Source of the DNA: WHTB01 sp050699035
Lineage (GTDB): Bacteria > Actinomycetota > Actinomycetes > Propionibacteriales > Nocardioidaceae
Reading direction: 5' to 3'
DNA: 21,339 bases
Assembly (NCBI GenBank): GCA_050699035.1
Contig: JBOHDE010000045.1
Location: 1 to 21,339 of the forward strand
The notes under the pieces are model-generated. The model saw only the letters and a list, made by a program, of their open reading frames with translations, ran no database searches and was not told the DNA's origin. Below, piece after piece: positions 7,221 to 12,538 of this stretch; within the stretch, counting starts at the first letter, position 1, and each line of letters begins with the position of its first letter. A program made the translations under genes and the position numbers.

Positions 7221-7296
7221 TCCCGCGTAGCTCAATTGGCAGAGCTTCCGACTGTTAATCGGACGGTTACTGGTTCGAGTCCAGTCGCGGGAGCCA
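7221..7296 (+). tRNA. tRNA-Asn (anticodon GTT)
   Basis: The acceptor stem TCCCGCG (7221-7227) pairs perfectly with CGCGGGA (7286-7292), and G7293 is the discriminator. The D-loop carries TAGCTCAATTGGCAGAGC. The anticodon loop CTGTTAA reads GTT, which decodes asparagine AAC/AAT. The T-arm contains GGTTCGAGTCC. The CCA end is encoded at 7294-7296. Confidence 0.97.
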
Positions 7297-7303
7297 GCGC
7301 GTT

Positions 7304-7334
7304 ACCCCGGATCCCGCACCATCGGATCCGGGGT
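7304..7334 (+). terminator. Hairpin terminator after tRNA-Asn
   Basis: A perfect 10-bp stem CCCCGGATCC/GGATCCGGGG (7305-7314 and 7324-7333), extendable by an A-T pair, encloses a 9-nt loop and is followed by TTTCG. It lies eight bases after the tRNA CCA end, as expected for an intrinsic terminator. Confidence 0.8.
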
Positions 7335-7394
7335 TTCGCGATTCGCGCCCGTACTCACGGTGCCGACGACCTCGAGTGAGGAACAATCCTGCTC

Positions 7395-8240
7395 ATGTCT
7401 GTGCTGACGGCGAGTGACGGGACCAGAATCGCGTACCACGAGTCCGGCGAGGGTGCCCCGGTCGTGTGCCTGCCAGGTGGACCCTTGCTGGACGCCGCCA
7501 GCCTGGGTGACCTCGGCGGCCTGGCGCGCCGGCTGCGGCTGATTCAGCCGGACTACCGGGGTGCGGGGCGGTCGGAGACACCGACAAGCACCGCCTCGTA
7601 CCGCTGCGACGCTCTCGTCGACGATGTCGAGGCGTTGCGCGTGCACCTCCGGCTCGAACGGATCAACGTGCTTGCGCACTGTGCGGGGGCGAACGTCGCC
7701 GTGCAGTATGCGGCGCGGCACCCCGAGCGCGTCAACAAGCTGGTCCTGGTCACCCCGAGCACGTATGCCGTGGACATCACCGTCACGGGTGACCTCCGAC
7801 GCGAGATCGTGGGGCTGCGGAAGGCCGAGCCCTGGTTCGCGCAGGCGTCGGCGGCGTTCGAGGCGATCCAGGCGGGGCAGGCAACGGACATCCACTGGGA
7901 CGCGATCACGCCCCTCACCTATGGCCGCTGGGACGACGTCGCGCGAGCCCACTACGCGAGGGACAACGCTCACCGCAACGAGGAGGGTGCTGCCGCCTTC
8001 GGCGCGGAGGGCGCCTTCGACCCCCCGGCCACCCGCGCCGCCCTGGCCGCCTTCGACTCGCCCGTCCTGCTGCTCGCCGGGGAGCTCGACGTGGCCGCCC
8101 CGCCGCGCGTTGTCGCCGAGTACGCCGCGTTGTTCCCGCATGCGACGCTGGTCGTCCAGCCGGAAGCTGGCCACGTCCCCTGGCTCGACGACCCCACCTG
8201 GTTCGCCGACACCATCGCCGGCTTCGTGGACGAGGCGTAA
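7395..8240 (+). CDS. Alpha/beta hydrolase with cysteine at the nucleophile position
   Basis: A 281-residue cytosolic alpha/beta-hydrolase, nearest in feel to the proline iminopeptidase/haloalkane dehalogenase branch. It shows the oxyanion strand-loop CLPGGP (25-30), the DYRGAGRS turn (53-60), the nucleophile elbow AHCAG (94-98), the acid in GELD (D232) and the catalytic histidine in EAGHVPW (H260). The elbow codon is TGT, so the usual Ser of GxSxG is Cys96 and the glycine before it is Ala; the triad would be Cys-Asp-His. A cysteine nucleophile is known in dienelactone hydrolases but unusual in this branch. The ATG at 7395 is preceded by GTGAGG at 7376-7381, which is rather far. It is a monocistronic gene between the tRNA terminator and its own strong hairpin. 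The substrate cannot be told. Confidence 0.88.
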   Translation: MSVLTASDGTRIAYHESGEGAPVVCLPGGPLLDAASLGDLGGLARRLRLIQPDYRGAGRSETPTSTASYRCDALVDDVEALRVHLRLERINVLAHCAGANVAVQYAARHPERVNKLVLVTPSTYAVDITVTGDLRREIVGLRKAEPWFAQASAAFEAIQAGQATDIHWDAITPLTYGRWDDVARAHYARDNAHRNEEGAAAFGAEGAFDPPATRAALAAFDSPVLLLAGELDVAAPPRVVAEYAALFPHATLVVQPEAGHVPWLDDPTWFADTIAGFVDEA

Positions 8241-8322
8241 CCGTCCGTTCCTCGTACGGCCCGAGCCTTGCAAGGCGCGGGCCGTACGAGGAGGAGGTGG
8301 GGTGGCCGGGCAGGATCGGTCG
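8226..8322 (+). repeat. Direct repeat copy A (hydrolase tail plus terminator)
   Basis: This starts in the last five codons of the hydrolase gene (GTGGACGAGGCGTAA) and covers its terminator and about 30 bp beyond. A copy about 88 percent identical, in the same orientation, lies at 16784-16879. By my hand alignment the pair differs at roughly eleven to twelve positions including three single-base indels. Confidence 0.8.
8250..8291 (+). terminator. Long hairpin after the hydrolase gene
   Basis: A perfect 13-bp stem CCTCGTACGGCCC (8250-8262) with 8279-8291 encloses a 16-nt loop that itself contains the palindrome GCCTTGCAAGGC (8265-8276). No T-run follows, as is common for GC-rich actinobacterial terminators. 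It sits between convergent genes and could stop both the hydrolase gene and the minus-strand small gene. Confidence 0.65.
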
Positions 8323-8346
8323 CGGGCGGAGTGGCACCTCCCGGGA

Positions 8347-8526
8347 TCAGTCAGTGACTCGCAGGTGGCCCACCTGCGAATAGGTCGAGTCCATCAGTGC
8401 CTGCTCGGTGCCGACGGCCAGCTCAAGCTGGGGGAGCGCCCCGGCCCAGTACCTCAGGATTCGCGCGATCTCTTCCTGGGGTTTGTCCTTTACTGCGTCC
8501 ATGTCGATCTCGATGACGAACCGCAT
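8347..8526 (-). CDS. Small protein of 59 residues, unknown function
   Basis: A short minus-strand gene encoding 59 residues, beginning MRFVIEIDMD, with EEIARILRYWAGALPQLEL (18-36) in the middle and QVGHLRVTD at the end. The pattern is a beta-strand, an amphipathic helix and a closing strand with a conserved-looking glycine. To my memory, small actinobacterial proteins with an MR(Y/F)xIEID start and an ARILRxxA helix recur in many genomes, without known function. The ATG at 8526 has no ribosome-binding site, but TAGCGT ends exactly six bases upstream. This places the transcription start at or next to the ATG and implies leaderless translation. Reading frame, start and spacing make it a real gene despite the small size. 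It converges on the hydrolase gene and diverges from the exporter operon. Confidence 0.75.
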   Translation of the reverse strand: MRFVIEIDMDAVKDKPQEEIARILRYWAGALPQLELAVGTEQALMDSTYSQVGHLRVTD

Positions 8527-8532
8527 GCGGTC

Positions 8533-8538
8533 ACGCTA
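8533..8538 (-). promoter_or_regulatory. -10 box of a leaderless promoter for the 59-residue gene
   Basis: On the minus strand TAGCGT lies six bases before the ATG, followed by GACCGC. The same arrangement, TAGCGT-GACGGC-ATG, precedes the carbamate kinase gene. I found no convincing -35. Confidence 0.5.
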
Positions 8539-8602
8539 ACCGAGACGTGGAGGAAGCACTCCTATGCCGCTGTCCGCGCGCAACCGTTCAGCAGCACGGC
8601 CG

Positions 8603-8623
8603 GGCGCACCAGCCGGGTGCGCC
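8603..8623. other. Short hairpin upstream of the exporter operon
   Basis: GGCGCACC (8603-8610) pairs with GGTGCGCC (8616-8623) over a 5-nt loop, in the 263-bp gap between the small gene and the exporter ATPase gene. It could be an operator for the response regulator or an mRNA structure. Nothing else stands out in this gap. Confidence 0.3.
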
Positions 8624-8789
8624 GGGCGGCGACGTACTCGCTGAAGTCCGTGCCCGCTTCTGTTCGAGTCAACCTGAGCGACCGGCCACGGGGTGCGTTC
8701 GGGTCCTGCGAGTCTCTGCCCAGGGGAGGAGGCGAGGTTCTGCCCCTGGGTCGATGTGCGGAGTGGTTGCCGGCGGGTCGAATGTCGGC

Positions 8790-9758
8790 ATGTCCATCAC
8801 CGAGATCCATCCGGCCACGGAGCCGGTCGTCAGAGTCCGCGGGCTCACCAAGTCGTACGGCGGCCGCACCGTCGTCGACCACCTCGACCTCGACGTGCAC
8901 GCCGGCCAGGTCGTCGGCCTGATCGGCGCCAACGGGGCCGGGAAGACCACCACCGTCGAGATCCTCCAAGGGCTGCGCAGGGCCGACGCCGGAGAGATCC
9001 GGGTGCTCGGGCTCGACCCGGCCCGGGACGCCGACCGGCTGCGGCCGCAGATCGGCAGCCAGCTGCAGAGCTCGGGCCTGCCCGACCGGCTCCGGGTCGG
9101 TGAGGCGGTCGCACTCTTCGCCGGGCCGCGGGCCTCCGACGGTGACCGGCTGCTCGAGCAGTTCGGCCTTGCACATCTGCGCAGGAGCCCGTTCGCAGGC
9201 CTGAGCGGCGGGGAGCGGCAGCGACTCTTCCTGGTGCTCGCGTTGCTCAACAAGCCGCGGCTCGTCATCCTCGACGAGCTCACCCAGGGCCTCGACCCCG
9301 CCGCCCGGCGCGAGGTCTGGTCGGCGGTGGCACAGCTGCGCGACACAGGGACGACGGTGCTGTTGGTCACCCACGAGCTCGACGAGACCGAGCTGCTCTG
9401 CGAGCACGTGATCGCGATGCGCGAGGGACGGGTGCTCGACCAGGGCACCCCGGCCGAGCTGGTCGCCCGCCACGCGCACGAGGTCACCGTCCGTTTCGGA
9501 CTCGTGGGCGACACCGCTGCGGCCGCCGACTCCCTCCAGGCGCTCAACCGGCTGCCCGGCGTCACCAGCGTGACCCGCGAACGCGGTGACGTCGTCATCC
9601 GCGGCACCCGCGAGGCGATCGCGCAGGTCGGCGCCTGGCTGGTCGGGACCGGCCGGACGGTGCCCGCCGACCTCCGGGTCGACATCCCCGACCTGGAGGC
9701 CGCGTTGCTCACGCTGCTCGACAACGACCACACCGACCGGAAGGGACTCGCGTCATGA
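8790..9758 (+). CDS. ABC-2 type exporter ATPase (DrrA-like)
   Basis: ATP-binding subunit of an export or drug-resistance type ABC transporter. From the ATG at 8790 it has 322 residues: Walker A GANGAGKT (46-53), Q-loop Q91, signature LSGGERQR (138-145), Walker B LVILDE (158-163) and switch H195 in VTHELDE. A C-terminal extension of about 95 residues after the nucleotide-binding domain resembles the accessory domain of DrrA/CcmA-type exporters. The open frame continues back to 8547, but the added segment has no domain character. It also overlaps the promoter of the divergent small gene. An ATG at 8754 is a second candidate; neither start has a strong ribosome-binding site. The gene overlaps its permease by four bases and is followed by a two-component pair. 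Self-protection or response to a membrane-active compound is plausible but inferred. Confidence 0.9.
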   Translation: MSITEIHPATEPVVRVRGLTKSYGGRTVVDHLDLDVHAGQVVGLIGANGAGKTTTVEILQGLRRADAGEIRVLGLDPARDADRLRPQIGSQLQSSGLPDRLRVGEAVALFAGPRASDGDRLLEQFGLAHLRRSPFAGLSGGERQRLFLVLALLNKPRLVILDELTQGLDPAARREVWSAVAQLRDTGTTVLLVTHELDETELLCEHVIAMREGRVLDQGTPAELVARHAHEVTVRFGLVGDTAAAADSLQALNRLPGVTSVTRERGDVVIRGTREAIAQVGAWLVGTGRTVPADLRVDIPDLEAALLTLLDNDHTDRKGLAS

Positions 9759-10555
9759 CCACCTCCACCGTCGACACCGCCACTACCGAGACCGGGGCCG
9801 CCCGGCCGCCCCGCCGTCGGCACCCCTCCACCACCCGCCGACTGCTCACCACCGAGCTGCGGCTGCTGGCGCGCGACTCCCTCACGCTCACGTTCGTGCT
9901 GGCCTTCCCGATCGTCTCGATGCTGATCATCGGCGGCGTCTTCGGGACCGAGCCCGACGAGGCGTTCCCGGTCAACCCGTCGCACTGGTACGTCGCGTCG
10001 TACTTCACCGTGGTCATCGGTGCGACTGGGCTGATCATGCTGCCGGTGCACATCGCGTCGTACCGCGAGCGTGGGGTGCTGCGTCGCTTCGCGGCGTCGG
10101 GCTTCCCGCGCTGGTCGTTCGCGCTCGCCGAGCTGGCGATGGGCCTGGCCGCGATCGCGGTGGCCGGGCCACTACTGCTGGCGGTCGCGGCCCCGGTCTA
10201 CGGGCTACCCGAGATCGACGACCCGCTCCGGGTGGGCGCCGGCATCGTCGCAGGCTCGGTGGCGTTCATCAGCATCGGCGTGCTGCTCGGCACCTTGTTG
10301 CCGTCATCGCGTGCGGCGCAGGCGGTCGGGCTGATGCTGTTCTTCCCGTCGTTCCTGCTCGGCGTCGGCGGCCCGCCACCCGCGGTGATGTCGGAGCCAC
10401 TGCGCGAGATCGCGGAGAGGCTGCCACTGGCGCTGGCCACCGACGCGATCCGCGAGCCGTGGCTGGGCATCGGTAGCGGCACCGGCCCGCTGCTCGCGAT
10501 CACCGCGATCGCCGTGGTGGCGTCGGCGCTGGCCGCACGGCGAACGGCCCTCTGA
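9755..10555 (+). CDS. ABC-2 type exporter permease
   Basis: Membrane subunit of the exporter, 266 residues. A polar Thr/Arg-rich N-terminus (1-30) precedes about six membrane segments near 45-65, 85-105, 123-148, 165-188, 195-215 and 240-262. IASYRERGVLRRFAASGFPR between segments 2 and 3 is the cytoplasmic coupling region that DrrB/ABC-2 permeases share. The ATG at 9755 overlaps the ATPase stop (ATGA), and GAAGGG lies a few bases upstream. The substrate is unknown. The histidine kinase gene starts 18 bp downstream, so one transcript is likely. Confidence 0.88.
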   Translation: MTTSTVDTATTETGAARPPRRRHPSTTRRLLTTELRLLARDSLTLTFVLAFPIVSMLIIGGVFGTEPDEAFPVNPSHWYVASYFTVVIGATGLIMLPVHIASYRERGVLRRFAASGFPRWSFALAELAMGLAAIAVAGPLLLAVAAPVYGLPEIDDPLRVGAGIVAGSVAFISIGVLLGTLLPSSRAAQAVGLMLFFPSFLLGVGGPPPAVMSEPLREIAERLPLALATDAIREPWLGIGSGTGPLLAITAIAVVASALAARRTAL

Positions 10556-10573
10556 ACTCGGAGCCCTACGCTG

Positions 10574-11701
10574 ATGTCCATGGTCGAGAGGACGGCGCGA
10601 GTCGCGGCACCCACCGCGCTCGCGCTGTTCGCCGTCCTTGGCGCGCTGATGGGCCACCGCCCGATCCTGGTCGGGCTCGGGGTGGCGGCCGCGATCGGCG
10701 CGCTCGCCGCCATCGTGGCGTGGCAGCAGACGACGGGCTGGCCGATGGTCGCCGTTCTTTCGCTGACCACCGCGGGCCTGGTCGGGCTCGGTCATGGAGA
10801 GTCGTTCAACGTGGTCTGGATGGGCTTCTGCGTCACGGCCGCCTGGGTGGCGCTCACCTCGGAGCTCCCACTCGCGATCACCGCCGGCGGCGTCCTCGGG
10901 GCGACCCTGGTGTCGGAGTGGATCCAGCAGACCGAGGAGCCGGGGTGGGCGCCCTGGCTCGTGGGTACGGCGTTCACGACGGTCGTGTGCATCTTCGCCC
11001 GCCGGCTGAATGCAACGGTTGAACAGCTGCACGAGGCGCAGCACCAGCTCGCCGAGCGGAGCCGTGCGGAGGAGCGCAACCGGATCGCGGCTGAGGTGCA
11101 CGACGTCCTCGGTCACGCGCTGACGGTCTCGCTGCTGCACATCGGCAGCGCCCGGCTGGCGCTCGACGAAGAGCCGGAGGAGGCGGAACGCGCGCTCGAG
11201 GAGGCCGAACGGCTGACCCGCGAGAGCCTCGACGAGGTGCGCACCAGCGTGGGCGTGATGCGCAGTGACGCGCCGGGCGACATCGCCCCGCTGCCCGACG
11301 CGCGCGCGATCCCCGAGCTTGTCGAGTCGTTCCGCCGCGCCGGCGCCACCGTGGAGCTGTCTGTGTCCGGCGATCTCGCCGCCCCAGGCCCGGCGCGCGG
11401 GTTGGCGGCGTACCGGATCGTCCAGGAGTCGCTCACCAACGCCACCCGGCACGCGCCGGGCGAGGCGATCAGCGTCGAGGTCTCGGTGCAGGACGGCGCG
11501 ACCACGGTCGCCGTGCGCAACGACGGGGCGGTCGACCCGGCCTCGCCGCCCGGGTCCGGGCTGCGGGGCATGCGAGACCGGACCGAGGGCGTCGGGGGCC
11601 GGCTCCGGGTCGGCGCCGCCTCGTCCCTCGGCTCCTCAGGAACCACGCTCGAGGGGGCCGCGCGCGGCGGCTGGCTGGTCGAGGCAGTGCTGCCGTCGTG
11701 A
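10574..11701 (+). CDS. Sensor histidine kinase, NarL/DesK type
   Basis: Membrane sensor of a two-component system, up to 375 residues. Residues 10-145 contain about five hydrophobic segments with little extracellular loop, like intramembrane-sensing kinases. A coiled segment (147-168) leads to the HisKA_3 dimerisation domain, with the phosphoacceptor in AAEVHDVLGH (H176). The HATPase domain has its N-box at RIVQESLTNATRH (281-293), G1 box RNDG (315-318) and G2 box GSGLRGM (327-333). After G2 comes an unusual Ser/Gly/Ala-rich stretch (348-365) before the final strand. A second ATG at 10580 stands seven bases after TACGCT, which could be a -10 for internal leaderless initiation. The gene overlaps the regulator gene by four bases. 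Its position behind an exporter suggests control of that exporter. Confidence 0.92.
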   Translation: MSMVERTARVAAPTALALFAVLGALMGHRPILVGLGVAAAIGALAAIVAWQQTTGWPMVAVLSLTTAGLVGLGHGESFNVVWMGFCVTAAWVALTSELPLAITAGGVLGATLVSEWIQQTEEPGWAPWLVGTAFTTVVCIFARRLNATVEQLHEAQHQLAERSRAEERNRIAAEVHDVLGHALTVSLLHIGSARLALDEEPEEAERALEEAERLTRESLDEVRTSVGVMRSDAPGDIAPLPDARAIPELVESFRRAGATVELSVSGDLAAPGPARGLAAYRIVQESLTNATRHAPGEAISVEVSVQDGATTVAVRNDGAVDPASPPGSGLRGMRDRTEGVGGRLRVGAASSLGSSGTTLEGAARGGWLVEAVLPS

Positions 11702-12366
11702 GCGACGTCGTCAAGGTGCTGCTCGTCGACGACCAGGAGCTCGTGCGCACCGGGCTGCGCGGCATCCTGCGGTCGCGGTTCGGGTTCGAGATCGTCGGCG
11801 AGCTCCCGAATGGCGAGGGGGTGGGGGAGGCCGTCGCCTCGCTCGGACCCGACGTGGTGGTGATGGACGTGCGGATGCCCGGCGTCGACGGCGTCGAGGC
11901 GACCCGGCGGCTGCGTGAGGTTTCGGATGCTCCTCCCGTGCTGGTGCTCACGACCTTCGAGGACGAGGAGATCCTCGCCGGCGCGCTCCGTGCCGGGGCG
12001 GCCGGCTTCCTGCTCAAGGGGGTGCCGGCCGAGGACCTGCAGCGCGCGGTCCGGGCCGTCGCCCGCGGCGACTCCTGGCTCGACCCCTCCGTGACCGGGC
12101 GGGTGCTCTCGGCGTACCGCGATGGGCCCGCGCCCGCGCTGCCGGGCGCCGAGGTCGGCGTGCTGACCCCTCGCGAGCGGGAGGTGCTGGCGCTGATCGG
12201 TGCGGGCCTCAGCAACACCGAGATCGCGGGGGAGCTCACCCTCGGCGAGGGCACGATCAAGACCCATGTCGGGCACATCTTCGCCAAGCTCCACCTGCGC
12301 GACCGGGCCGCCGCGGTGGTGTTCGCGTTCGACCATGGACTGGTGCAGCCGGGTCGTGGGCGTTGA
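11698..12366 (+). CDS. NarL/FixJ-family response regulator
   Basis: DNA-binding partner of the preceding kinase, 222 residues. The receiver domain has the acidic pair D11-D12, the phosphoacceptor D57 in VVMDVRMP, T85/T86 in VLTTF and K107 in LLKG. A linker of about 30 residues leads to a C-terminal LuxR/GerE helix-turn-helix (about 155-210) with LTPREREVLALIGAGLSNTE and GTIKTHVGHIFAKL. The GTG start at 11698 overlaps the kinase stop as GTGA. All phosphorylation-site residues are intact. The likely target is the promoter of the four-gene operon it ends. A hairpin follows the stop. Confidence 0.94.
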   Translation: MSDVVKVLLVDDQELVRTGLRGILRSRFGFEIVGELPNGEGVGEAVASLGPDVVVMDVRMPGVDGVEATRRLREVSDAPPVLVLTTFEDEEILAGALRAGAAGFLLKGVPAEDLQRAVRAVARGDSWLDPSVTGRVLSAYRDGPAPALPGAEVGVLTPREREVLALIGAGLSNTEIAGELTLGEGTIKTHVGHIFAKLHLRDRAAAVVFAFDHGLVQPGRGR

Positions 12367-12372
12367 GGTGAA

Positions 12373-12402
12373 GGGTCCGGATGGCCGGCAATTACCGGAC
12401 CC
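12373..12402 (+). terminator. Hairpin terminator after the response regulator gene
   Basis: GGGTCCGG (12373-12380) and CCGGACCC (12395-12402) form an 8-bp perfect stem with a 14-nt loop, seven bases after the stop codon. A second small stem CAGCC/GGCTG follows at once. There is no T-run. Confidence 0.6.
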
Positions 12403-12426
12403 CAGCCCCGCGGCTGGCCGAATCTG

Positions 12427-12455
12427 TTGACTTCTGCTTGAGTGACCCATAATCT
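12427..12455 (+). promoter_or_regulatory. Promoter of the secreted enzyme genes
   Basis: TTGACT (12427-12432), a 17-bp spacer and TAATCT (12450-12455) form a near-consensus sigma-70 promoter. The predicted start near 12462 gives a leader of about 77 nt before the ATG at 12539. Confidence 0.65.
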
Positions 12456-12525
12456 GCGCAGAAATGTGCAGGTAGCCGGAGCGCACCCTCGGGCTCGACA
12501 GTCGCTGGGCACGGGTGGTCCGAAC

Positions 12526-12533
12526 GAGGGAGG
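12526..12533 (+). promoter_or_regulatory. Ribosome-binding site deciding the DUF4091 gene start
   Basis: GAGGGAGG lies five bases before the ATG at 12539. The open frame extends to a GTG at 12515, which has no such site. The shorter start also gives a normal signal peptide. Confidence 0.75.
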
Positions 12534-12538
12534 CCGCG

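Noticed and set aside
7221..8322. Genomic island inserted at tRNA-Asn
   Set aside because: There is no integrase, no repeat of the tRNA 3' end in the window, and a normal terminator follows the tRNA directly.
8547..8789. 81-codon N-terminal extension of the exporter ATPase
   Set aside because: It has no homology feel, overlaps the promoter of the divergent small gene, and places the nucleotide-binding domain abnormally far from the N-terminus.
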